Assembly: GCA_963931865.1 (NCBI GenBank)
Contig: OZ007514.1
Location: 6,116,646 to 6,180,645 of the forward strand
Reading direction: 5' to 3'
Source of the DNA: Axinella damicornis
Lineage: Eukaryota > Porifera > Demospongiae > Axinellida > Axinellidae
Length of the DNA stretch: 64,000 bases
The stretch's first letter is position 1; each line of letters starts with the position of its first letter. A model generated the notes under the pieces. It searched no databases. It had not been told where the DNA came from and saw nothing but the letters and a program-made list of their open reading frames with translations. This document shows positions 42,037 to 52,414 of this stretch, in pieces. A program made the translations under genes and the position numbers.

Positions 42037-45000
42037 CTGAGGGAGAGACACAAGCAGAAGGGAGGACATGCAGTGAGGAGAACAGAACTTAAACAAAGTT
42101 GCAGTCATTCCATGAGTCCATGGGTCAGCAGGAGCACAGTGTTTATGAGTCAGGACAAGTTAGACAAGAAAGTAAAAGGGAATTTAGTGATGGCCTGCTG
42201 TAGCTACTCCATCTCTGGAGATGCAAAGAAACAAGGGGAAATGACATTGCCCATCGTAAGTACCTGGTAACCATACCATTCTTTCTTGCTTATTGGCTTT
42301 TAGAGTGCTTGAACTGCATAATATAGCTGTAGGTGACATTGTAAAAATCAGTAATGGTAGGTGGAACGTCCACTTGACATTTGCCCTGTAGCTAGTCAGA
42401 TTTTCTTTTGAATCACCACGAAAAGAAAGGAAAGCAGTGTCTCTCATGATGGTACAGTGACAATGAGCCCGAACAAGAAACCTCTGGGCAGCAGACTTTG
42501 ATGCTTCATACCGATACGGTTATGCGATGCATTACAGATGTTGCTGTTGTGATATATCACTGTAGGGGAGGAGGGGGTGGGGCATTCACCTTGCATCATC
42601 AGAGAGATCGATGATAGCTATTAGCTAGGTCACATGGTTGCATTTACTCCACGTTCTCCAAATATCATGAACAGAAAACTCCAGCCTCACTCACAGTTCC
42701 AGTAACGGATGTTGTTCTGTGAGTATAGTAGCTCAAGAACGGCTGTAGTTGATAAGCTATGCTAGTGAAGAAGATTTTAAGAGATCACATAAAATCAGAC
42801 TGTTTCATTGATTTGTTTCTCCCATGTACTACATTTGCAAGAATTTGCAAGGTAGTATCATTCTATCTGTATGCTCAGTGTGGGGTTTTGTACCCATTAC
42901 TCGCACTATGGGTAAATTCGAAATTTCCTGGCCACCCCTAAATAGAGAACTCTACTGTGTCCTCATTCTCTGATATTAAAGTGGCATAGTAATGGTCAAG
43001 GGTAGGCATAAAATGCCTACAATTTCAAGTCATATTCCTTAAGGATACCGTTAATACTAATTTAGCGGAATTATTTTGGAAAAATCGAGAGGCAACCACA
43101 CTCCTGGTAGCCGCGGTTAAACGGTAGCACAAGCTAAGTGCGACAGTTCGTTCCAATTATCACACACCATGATGATAGCTACATATAGCTCTGTATAGAG
43201 CCGCGTTGCAACCTGCCGTAGCGCAAGCTAAGTACCGGTATTGCGATAAGTTCCAATTAACGCACATGCCACGTGGCAACCACGCTCAGTCGATCGCGAG
43301 GAATGGCGGCCAAAAGGAAGACAAGACATTATTACAGCACTCACTACTGAGCCAGCACGGTGAGTTTGGCATGTAAGCGTCAGTGAACGACAGCGATCAC
43401 GGCCGTGTGGTCAGAATCTTCGTGTGACTTTCCTAAGAACGGTACTGCTACCGGAAATCGATGGAGCGCTCGAGCAATGGCGGCCAACGGCGAGACAAAA
43501 GCGCTCATATCTCCACCACCAAGGTGAGTTTCAGCACCAACTTTTATCATTCAGGTCAATGGAAGGTAGCGATCACGGCGGTGTAGTCAGAATCTCTGCA
43601 GGCTAGGCCTAAGTACTCAAACATTATATTATATTAATTATTTACGAGGGGCAACCGCACTCCTGGCAGCCGCGTTGCAACCCCGGTTGCGACTCGCCAG
43701 CGAAGCTAAGTAGTATTGCAATTCGTTCCAATTAACGCACAGGTCACGTGGCAACCACGCTCAGTCGATCGCGAGCAATGGCGACCAAAAGGAAGACAAG
43801 ACATTATTACAGCTTAGCCAGCACGGTGAGTTTCGACATGAACGACAGCGATCACACCTGTGTGGCCAGAATCTTTGTGGGGCCTTCGTAAGAGCTGTAC
43901 TGGCGACGAACTTCGAAGAGAGCGATCGAGCGATGGCGGCCGACGGCACTACAAAAGCGCTTGCATCTCCACCACCAAGTTGAGTTTCAGCACCGAAATT
44001 GTACGGTGAGGACAGTGCATAATAGCGATCACGACGGTGTTGTCAGAATCTTTGCAGGCCATTGCTAAGTAGTCAAACATTATTTATTTACATTATTTAG
44101 ATTAGGTTAGATTATTTACGCGGCACAATTTTTCCCTTACCAGGAGTGTAACGAGGGGCAACCGCACTCCTTGTAGCCGCGATGCAACCGGTTGCGACTC
44201 GCCGTAGCGCAAGCTAAATATTGTAATTCGTTCCAATTAACGCACATGCCACGTGGCAACCACGATCGCGAGCAATGGCGACCAAAAGGAAGACAAGACA
44301 TTACTACAGCACTCACAACTTAGCCAGCACGGTGAGTTTGGGCATGTAAGCGTCAGTGAACGACAGCGATCACGGCCGTGTGGTCAGAATCTTCGTGTGC
44401 CTTTCCTATGAACGGTACTGCCACCGGAAGTCGAAGAGAGCGCTGGAGCAATGGCGACCACGGCGAGACAAAAGAGCTCATATCTCCACCACCAAGGTGA
44501 GTTTCAGCACCAACTTTTTACATTCAGGTCAGGGCATGATAGCGATCACGGCGGTGTAGGCAGAATTTCTGTAAGCCAAGCCTAAGTACTCAAACATTAT
44601 ATATATTATATTATATCGAGGGGCAACCGCACTCCTGGTAGCCGCGTTGCAACCCCGTTGCGACTCGCCGTAGCGAAGCTAAATATTGCAATTCGTTCCA
44701 ATTAACGCACAGGCTACGTGGCAACCACGCTCAGTCGATCGCGAGCAATGGCGACCAAAAGGACGACAAGACATTATTACAGCACTCACAACTTAGCCAG
44801 CACTGTGAGTTTTGGCATGTAAGCGCCAGTGAACGACAGCGATCACGGCCGTGTGGTCAGAATCTTCGTGTGCCTTTCCAAAGAACGGTACTGCCACCGG
44901 AAGTCGAAGAGAGCGCTCGAGCAATGGCGGCCAACGGCGAGACAAAAGCGTTCATATCTCCACTACCAAGGTGAGTTTCAGCACAATTATTTTGATTTTG

Positions 45001-46607
45001 TGTCACTGCATCATAGCGATCACGACGGTGTAGTCAGAATCTTTGTAGGCCATTCCGAAGTAGTCAAACGTTTATTATATTATATTATATTACATTACGC
45101 GGCACTTTATTTCCTATACCAGGAGTGTAATATATTACGCGGCACAATTTTTCCTATACCAGGAGTGTAATTTATCGAGGGGCAACCGCACTCCTGGTAG
45201 CCGCGTTGCAACCTCGGTTGTGACTCGCCGTAGTGAGCTAAGTATTGCAATTCGTTCCAATTAACGCACATGCCACGTGGCAACCACGCTCAGTCGATCG
45301 CGAGCATGGCGACCAAAAGGAAGACAAGACATTATCACAGCACTCACAACTTAGCCAGCACGGTGAGTTATGTCATGTAAGCGTCAGTGAACGACAGCGA
45401 TCACGGCCGTGTAGTCAGAACCTTCGTGTGCCTTTCCCAAGAACGGTACTGCCACCGGAAGTCGATGGAGCGCTCGAGCAATGGCGGCCAACGGCGAGAC
45501 AAAAGCGCTCATATCTCCACCACCAAGGTGAGTTTCAGCACCAACTTTTTACGTTCAGGTCAGTACATGATAGCGATCACGGCGGTGTAGTCAGAATCTC
45601 TGTAGGCCAATCCTAAGTACCCAAACATTATATTATATTATGTTATATTGGATTATATCGAGGGGCAACCGCACTCCTGGTAGCCGTTGCAACCCCGCGG
45701 TTGCCTAGCGCCTCGCCGTAGCGAAGCTAATTATTGCAATTCGTTCTAATTAACGCACATGCCACGTGGCTCAGAAGATCGCGAGCAATGGCGACCAAAA
45801 GGAAGACAAGCCATTATTACAGCACTCACAACTTAGCCAGCACGGTGAGTTTTGGCATGCAAGCGTCAGTGAACGACAGCGATCACGGCCGTGTGGTCAG
45901 AATCTTCGTGTGCCTTTCCTATGAACGGTACTGCCACCAGAAGTCGAAGAGAGCGCTCGAGCAATGGCAGCCACGGCGAGACAAAAGCGTTCATATCTGC
46001 ACCACCAAGGTGAGTTTCAACACCAACTTTTTACATTCAGGTCAGGGCATGATAGCGATCACGGCGGTGTAGTCACAATTTCTGTAGGCCAAGCCTAAGT
46101 ACTCGAACATTATATTATATTATTACACTCCTGGTATAGAGAAAATTGTGCCGCGTAAATAATTACACTCCTGGTATAGGAAATAAAGTGCCGCGTAAAT
46201 AATTAATCCAATATAATATAATATAAATAATATAAATAATGTTTGAGTACTTAGGATTGGTCTACAGAGATTCTGACTACACTGCCGTGATCGCTATCGA
46301 GCACTGACCTGAATGATGAAAGTTGGTGCTGAAACTCACCTTGGTGGTGGAGATATGAGCGCTTTTGTCTCGCCGTTGGCCGCCATTGCTCGAGCGCTCC
46401 ATCGACTTCCGGTGGCAGTACCGTTCTTAGGAGAGGCACACGAAGATTCTGACTACACGGCCGTGATCGCTGTCGTTCACTGACGCTTACATGCCAAACT
46501 CACCGTGCTGGCTAAGTTGTGAGCGCTGTAATAATGTCTTGTCTTACTTTTGGTAGCCATTGCTCGCGATCGACTGAGCGTGGTTGCCACGTGGCATGTG
46601 CGTTAAT

Positions 46608-48250
46608 ATAATATATATAAATTTTAATGACAATGGAAGGCCGGGGGACCCATATGTCAAGAGTACAGATAAATACATATACAAATACACACTTGCTAAA
46701 GTGAAAGTTTACGTTTTCTCATGAAAGTCTGGTACACAAACACACCTGTGAGCCAAATGATATGAACATCCTTAGAGTGCAAGATAAATATTAGCTTGTC
46801 AATAGAGCTCATGTGGGGAAAGGAACTGTTCAGGGATCTGCAGCAGTTAAATAGTTGGTCTCTGTAATGGCCTCGCCACAACCGGCAGGTGATCAGAAAA
46901 TGAGTTTCATCCTCAATTTCGATACAACTTGGACAGAGGCGTTCCTCCAGTGGAGTAGGTTTAGGGAGGGAGTATCGGCCAGTTTCAATCCTTAATGAGT
47001 GGGAACTAGATCGCAGTCTAGCCAGTTGTATACGAATATGTCTTGGGAGGTTGAGGTATGGTTCAAATTCAAGCCTTGTTTTGAACAAACGGTATGTTCT
47101 CAATTTTCTGGATGTGGCCAGATCACTTAACCATTGTTGTTGATATTGGTCCCAAAGTCTTTGCGTAAGCTTTTCAATGAATAGGTCATGTGGAATACTG
47201 TCTGGGTTGTTCCAGATATGGGAAAAACCTGCTTTGTCGAGCACTGTCTTGACTGTCTGTGCCCACTGACTGGGCTGCTCAGAAATATTTAGTTGATACG
47301 CTTCCTGCAATAATGGAGGGATGTCCCAGTGTGTTGAAATACGTAGCCAATACTTTACCATAGCAATCTTTCTTCTGTTCTCCAGGGGACACCTACCAAG
47401 ATCTCCATATACTGCTGCATTGCAAGCAGACGTTGGCAGCCCAAGAGCAAACTTACAGAACCGTTTATGAACTTTTTCCATTTCCTCTGCTTTGTCAGAG
47501 GCCCAGACTTCACATCCATATTCTGTAATGGGGCGTACTAGTGTATCAAATAGGTAAAGTAGTGTTGTTGGTTTAGGATGACCGAGGTGCATTGAAGTCT
47601 TTATCAAGGAGAAGGTGGCCTTATTAGCCTGGGATGCCAAGATCGAAATGGCTGGCTTCAGAGACCCATTTGCTGACAAGAGGACACCCAGGTATTTGTA
47701 TTCTGATGCAATGGTAATGGGTGATCCACTCAAATGGAACATGTGGGACATTGTTGTTCTTTGCCGTGAGAAGCAGACAACCTTGGTTTTCGTTAAATTT
47801 ACTTGGAGGCTCCATTTTAGGCAGTACTTGGACAGGCTGTTTATGGAAGACTGGAGTGCCTCAGGAGATTCAGAGAGAAGAACCAGGTCATCTGCAAAGA
47901 GTAGGAGTCGTAACTTAGAATGCATGAGATCAACACCTCCGGCCTCATCTGCTTCTAGGTGCTGTTCCAAATCAGCAATAAACAAATTGAACAGTAGGGG
48001 ACTGAGGTTACACCCTTGACGGACACCTTTTCTACATGGGAAGTGAGAGGAGATCTCAGTTCCCAGCTGAACTACTGATATGGCATTCGCATACATACTT
48101 TGAAGCAGGGTGAGTATCATATTGCTAACTCCCAGCGATGCTAGCTTGGTCCATAGGGCACCATGACTTATTGAATCAAAAGCCTTCTTGAAATCCACAA
48201 AGCAGGCAAATAAAGGTTTGGCTTTCTTCCTGTAGGATTGGATAACTGAG
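46608..48250 (-). mobile_element. 5'-truncated non-LTR retrotransposon (LINE)
   Basis: It splits one array unit: the flanks GTGCGTTAAT (left) and GTTAATTGGAACG (right) rejoin as the unit's usual GCGTTAATTGGAACG, with (G)TTAAT duplicated. The 3' end, on the minus strand, trails off in an A/T-rich ATTTATATATATTAT tail. About 1.64 kb remains. The 5' half, including any endonuclease, is missing. Confidence 0.88.
46696..48249 (-). CDS. Reverse transcriptase C-terminal part, LINE
   Basis: The frame is open from the truncated 5' junction to TGA at 46696, about 517 codons. It enters within the RT palm at KAKPLFACFVDFKKAFDS (motif A). It then shows the GVRQGCNLSPLLFNLFI block, the catalytic FADDLVLLS (motif C), KYLGVLLS and thumb-like helices. 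A CCHC-type knuckle, CPSCIEIEDETHFLITC, lies near the C-terminus. Such proteins copy element RNA into nicked DNA at the target. No in-frame stop is present, so insertion was recent, but the element cannot be autonomous. The clade is uncertain; the C-terminal knuckle is common in the CR1/L2/Jockey groups. Confidence 0.92.
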   Translation of the reverse strand, partial: SVIQSYRKKAKPLFACFVDFKKAFDSISHGALWTKLASLGVSNMILTLLQSMYANAISVVQLGTEISSHFPCRKGVRQGCNLSPLLFNLFIADLEQHLEADEAGGVDLMHSKLRLLLFADDLVLLSESPEALQSSINSLSKYCLKWSLQVNLTKTKVVCFSRQRTTMSHMFHLSGSPITIASEYKYLGVLLSANGSLKPAISILASQANKATFSLIKTSMHLGHPKPTTLLYLFDTLVRPITEYGCEVWASDKAEEMEKVHKRFCKFALGLPTSACNAAVYGDLGRCPLENRRKIAMVKYWLRISTHWDIPPLLQEAYQLNISEQPSQWAQTVKTVLDKAGFSHIWNNPDSIPHDLFIEKLTQRLWDQYQQQWLSDLATSRKLRTYRLFKTRLEFEPYLNLPRHIRIQLARLRSSSHSLRIETGRYSLPKPTPLEERLCPSCIEIEDETHFLITCRLWRGHYRDQLFNCCRSLNSSFPHMSSIDKLIFILHSKDVHIIWLTGVFVYQTFMRKRKLSL

Positions 48251-49495
48251 TTAATTGGAACGAATTGCGATACTTAGCTTGCGCTACGCGAGTCGTAACC
48301 GGGGTTGCAATTCGCACTCTATCTGATCTTCCCTATATATAGCTATCATGGTACTCACATCATGTGTGACAATTGGAACGAACTGTCACACTTAGCTTGT
48401 GCTACCGTTTAACCGAGGCTACCAGGAGTGCGGTTGCTCCTCGATAATTAATTAATATAATGTTCGAGTACTTAGGATTGGCCTACAGAGATTCTGACTA
48501 CACCACCGTGATCGCTATCATGCACTGACCTAAACGTAAAAAGTTGGAGCTGAAACTCACCTTGGTGGTGGAGATATGAGCGCTTTTGTCTCGCCGTGGC
48601 CGCCATTGCTCGAGCGCTCTCTTCGACTTCCGGTGGAAGTACCGTTCTTAGAAAAGGCACACGAAGATTCTGACCACACTGCCGTGATCGCTGTCGTTCA
48701 CTGACGCTAGCATGCCAAAACTCACCGTGCTGGCTAAGTTGTGAGTGCTGTAATAATGTCTTGGCTTCTTTTTGGTCGCCATTGCTCGCGATCGACTGAG
48801 CGTGGTTGCCACGTGGCATGTGCGTTAATTGGAACAAATTGCGATACTTAGCTTACGCTACGGTACGGCGAGTCGCAACCAGGGTTGCAATGCGCTTGAG
48901 AGCACTCTAAATAATTTCTGATCTTCCCTATATACAGCTATCATGGTAGGCCTACTCACATCATGTGTGATAATTGGAAGGAACTGACACACTTAGCGTG
49001 TGCTACCGTTTAAGCGCGGCTACCAGGAGTGCGGTTGCCCCTCGATTAATTATATTATTTACGCGGCACAATTTTTCCCCTACCAGGAGTGTAATATATT
49101 ATATTACGCGGCACAATTTTTCCCCTACCAGGAGTGTAATTACGCGGCACAATTTTTCCCCTACCAGGAGTGTAATGTTAGATCTTGAATCTGCAAACCA
49201 CACTGCTGGCATCACAGTCATACATGACTTGTGTGTAAATTCGGAGGAGCCTTTAAATTAGCTAGCTGCCTATCAAGCAGCCTGGGAAAAAGACTAGCTG
49301 TTAGCACGAACTGGTGGATGTCATCTAGCCTATTCACAACTTGATAGTAACGAGCTGATGCATCACTTTGAGAAGCTTACTGACTAGCCTACCAGCAGTG
49401 CAGTTGCCACTTGAGAATACAACAGTTGCTACTACTGTATTAGCTCTGGTGGCTAAAGGTACTTGCTTGACAATGTGCATTACATACATGCCAGT

Positions 49496-50100
49496 TAGCC
49501 TCGTTCGTTCCAGGCTCCCCCTTGTGCGTGCGGTGAAGAAAATTGCGGAGGGCTAGGGGGAGAGCCTGGTACATGGTACGCTTTCGCACATGATTCCACG
49601 GCACTGACGCGTGTGTCGCGAGGTCACCAAACATCAGCAGTGTAAGTGTTCACATCACTCACGTGCAGCAGCTGCTGTATAATATTGTACGTAATTTTGA
49701 AGCATGGAACCGAGAGTTACAAGTCTTAGCCTGTAGAAGCGTAAACAAACACCACGCTGTGCAGTAAATGGCGCTCATCAATCCTCGGGGACAGATTCTC
49801 GTCACCGGACAGTCTGGAACGAGTTAGTTGCATTTTGTAGCTTATACTGAACTGTACCGCTATCCACGGGTGTCTGTATTGCCAGGTAATGTTCTCCGCA
49901 GTCGTCGCCATCGGTAAATCTTCCCTATGTCCATCTATCGCTGCCACAGAAGTTGGCACGCTCCAGTTGTGACGTAACAGATAAGTGAATTATAGCAGTG
50001 ACGTCAACGTGCCGCGTATCACGTGCGAAAGCGTACCAGGCTCTCTGCCCCGGTGTTTTTCGTCGGCGCGCGCAGGGGGAGGAGCCTGGGAACGAGGCTA
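49496..50100. mobile_element. TAGCC-type MITE, 605 bp
   Basis: From TAGCCTCGTTCGTTCCAGGC to GAGCCTGGGAACGAGGCTA, with subterminal pairing of GGTACGCTTTCGCACATG and CACGTGCGAAAGCGTACC. It is flanked by the perfect 9-bp duplication CATGCCAGT (49487-49495 and 50101-50109). The paralogous site at 36450 is empty. This is the longest family member here; no transposase frame was found. Confidence 0.9.
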
Positions 50101-50978
50101 CATGCCAGTACTACAGGAATAAAACACTAAGAGAATGCAGGGCATTGCGGGGCTCGCCTGAAGCACAGTGTATGTTCATAGGCTGGCTGCGCAGCACAGC
50201 ATACAAACTTGAGGGAAGCTGGGGGTGGGGCCTGAATGTCCAGAGCAAGGGCGCTGCATGCACTGCAGCATACTACCTTGAGCCTCTGGTTGATGAACAG
50301 CGTGCAGTTTCAAGGTAGTGCAGTTTCAAGTTCGTAGCTCATCCTCCGCTCAGTCTGCAGTTTCAAGTTTGTAGTACGTAGCTAGACTATGTTGAGCCCA
50401 TTCGTTCAGGTTCATAGTACGTAGTTCATCTCGTAGCATTACCGGTGCAAATGTAGCTGGCTCCACCACCGTCATGCAAATCACTAAGGTGCACGGCAAT
50501 AAGATGTTCAACTGCCATTAGGTCAATAGCACTACAAGGATTTAGTGATGGCCTGTCACACTCCACCTTTCGATAAAGTGAAGAAACGAGCAGAAAGTGC
50601 CATTAGCTACCCACCTCAGTCTCACCCCATTCACAAAATGTAGGGATGGGATGGGACAGAGAATGGATAATGGCAATTTGGTGGACTGGAATGACCACAA
50701 CGTTTTCCTCAGCAACTTGTTTCTCGACTCCCGCTACTCTAAGGTCTGTCATGATCAGTGAGTATTTTTTGTGAACTGCTAGCCAGTATCATTCCATGTG
50801 CACGTTTAGTTTGGGGTTTAAATTGTAGCTTCTATGGTCATTGTCCCACTAATACATCACTACAGCTACACTTCCTTGGCCATCTCCAAATAGCTATGCT
50901 ACCAGTGAGTACTGGTGTGCATCCATTAGAATGCAAACACCCACAGAACTCTTCGAGGTGGTGAAGAAATGCACATAC

Positions 50979-51242
50979 TTTTGGGTAAGTACTGTTTGGC
51001 CATCGCTGCTGCTCTCTTCTCTCCCCTCATGTAAAGTGCAGTGGCAAGTCGCTCCCACGAGGCATGAGGAACATACTGGATCCAATACTGTACCACTGCA
51101 CGTCTCTTCTCCGTTTCAGTGGATGACTGCAGCTGGATTTCAGCTATCTTGGGCGTGGGGACATCAAGATAACGCACCACCACCTCCCACTCTCCCACGT
51201 CCCTCATCACCTCCATCACCTTCTCCACAGTGAGGGTGGGGT
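50979..51242 (-). CDS. Death-domain exon of gene 2 (type E, cassette 2)
   Basis: 264 nt, phase 1 to phase 1. Acceptor CTTGTGTCTCTACCTCAG before 51242. The donor reads AAAA|GTATGTG rather than AAAG|GTATGTG as in its siblings, so the exon's last base is A and the site is weaker. The product has DPTLTVEKVMEVMRDVGEW, a VVQYWIQYVPHASWERLAT signature, and KRAAAMAKQYLPKS. It is the most upstream Death exon visible for gene 2. Reduced splicing would drop this module without changing frame. Confidence 0.82.
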
Positions 51243-51502
51243 CTGAGGTAGAGACACAAGAAGAAGGGAGGACAGTCATTCCAGTCCATCTGTTAATGCT
51301 AATATAAGTCAGCAGGATCACAGTGTTTATGAATCCACTCAGGACTAGTTAGACAAGAAAGGATTAAGAATGTAGTGATGCCCTGCAGTAGCTACTATAC
51401 TCCACCTCTGGAGATGCAAAGAAACAAGGGGAAATGCCATTGACCATCCTAAGTCCCATCCCATCCCTTACAATTTTTTGTGCTTATTGGCTTTTAGAGT
51501 GC

Positions 51503-51937
51503 TTAAGGTTACGGGATACTCGTGCGCGCGCTGTCCGAAATGTATAGGGAAATGCATACTTAAGCTCGCTAACCAAAAATCTCTAGTACGAAGAGCGCGA
51601 GCAACTTGATTCTGGCGGTGGAGGTGCGCTGTCACAAGATGCAGGGCATGACGGAAGCTTTTACGGATACGCCGTATAGCCGTGAAAAAACGAGCAGTTC
51701 AGTTCACCAAAAAGCCGTATTTACCGCTTTTCTCGAGCGAGACAGCAGATAAGTTTGCCAAGGATTATGCTATCAAAAAAAGCTTCCGTCATGCCCTGCA
51801 CCTTGTGACAACGCACCTCCAACGCCAGAATCAAGTTGCTCACGCTCTTCGTACTCGAGATTTTTGGTTAGCGAGCTTAAGTATGCATTTCCCTATACAT
51901 TTGGGACGGCGCACGCACGAGTATCCCGTAACCTTAA
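51503..51937. mobile_element. TTAA-ended MITE, 435 bp
   Basis: A close copy of 12323-12756: TTAAGGTTACGGGATACTCG to CGAGTATCCCGTAACCTTAA. Paralogous introns at 5949 and 37866 read GTGCTTGAACTGC or GTGCTTGAACCGC without it. Confidence 0.85.
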
Positions 51938-52414
51938 CTGAACTGCATAGCTTTAGGTGACTGTAAAATCAGTAATGGTAGGTGCAACGTCCGCTTGACA
52001 TTTGCCCTGTAGTCAGATTTTCTTTTGAATCACCACGTGAAGAAAGAAAAGTGGTGTCCCATGATGGCCCAGTGACAATGAAGCTGAACCAGGAACCTTG
52101 ACCTCTGGGCACCAGGCTTTGGTGCTTCATACTAATACGGTTATGCGATGCATTATAGATGTTGCTGTTGTGATTATCACTGTAGGAGAGGAGGGGATGG
52201 GGCATTCACCTTGCATCAATCAGAGAGATCAATGATAGCCATTAGCTAGGTCACATGGTTGCATTTGCTCCACGTTCTCCATATATCATGAACAGAAAAC
52301 TCCAGCCTCACAGTTCCAGTCTATGACAGACGGACGTTGTTCATGAGTATAGTAGCTCAAGAACTGCTGTCGTTAGTTGATAAGCTATGCTAGTGAAGAG
52401 CTTTGAAAGATTTT

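Larger units (their letters stand above)
43087..49175. repeat. Inserted array of about 0.5-kb units with first-exon-like modules
   Basis: Six direct units begin near 43087, 43646, 44153, 44619, 45176 and 45659 with CGAGGGGCAACCGCACTCCT. Two inverted units follow (46205-46607 continuing at 48251-48443, and 48455-49045). Each unit has two related modules: a GAGCAATGGCG(A/G)CC start, a short open frame, a GTGAGTTT donor, then AGCGATCACGG and GTCAGAATCT. Module 1 encodes MATKRKTRHYYSTHNLAST in most units; module 2 encodes MAANGETKALISPPP in several. Unit spacers carry a roughly 35-bp motif, TTACGCGGCACAATTTTTCC plus ACCAGGAGTGTAA. It might be a promoter array, a multiplied 5' exon pair or a transposon 5' region. 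The paralogous intron lacks it entirely. Confidence 0.75.
42037..50978. other. Large intron of gene 2 with a 6.1-kb array insertion
   Basis: Positions 42037-43086 and 49176-50900 together match the continuous intron 35103-37330. The block 43087-49175 is inserted at GGAAAAAT|GTTAGATC. A 605-bp MITE (49496) lies downstream of it. Confidence 0.65.
24386..51242 (-). other. Gene 2 model: multi-Death-domain GTPase/COR gene
   Basis: In transcription order the exons are 51242-50979, 42036-41773, 38843-38571, 37597-37334, 35102-34839, 30766-30494 (Death domains), 27925-25859 (GTPase/COR), 25766-25707, 25592-25527, 25399-25346 (linkers) and 24669-24386 (terminal Death domain and stop). Every internal exon starts and ends in phase 1, so the whole model, and any subset of exons, stays in frame. 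The first exon is not visible and may lie beyond the right edge. Alternative reading: two or more genes sharing this strand, or alternative use of Death exons. Confidence 0.7.

Noticed and set aside
44829..45616. Longer ORFs (112-134 codons) running through the 43-49 kb array units
   Set aside because: They cross the GTGAGT donors in a different frame from the ATGGCG modules and are disrupted in several units. Similarity among them comes from unit duplication.
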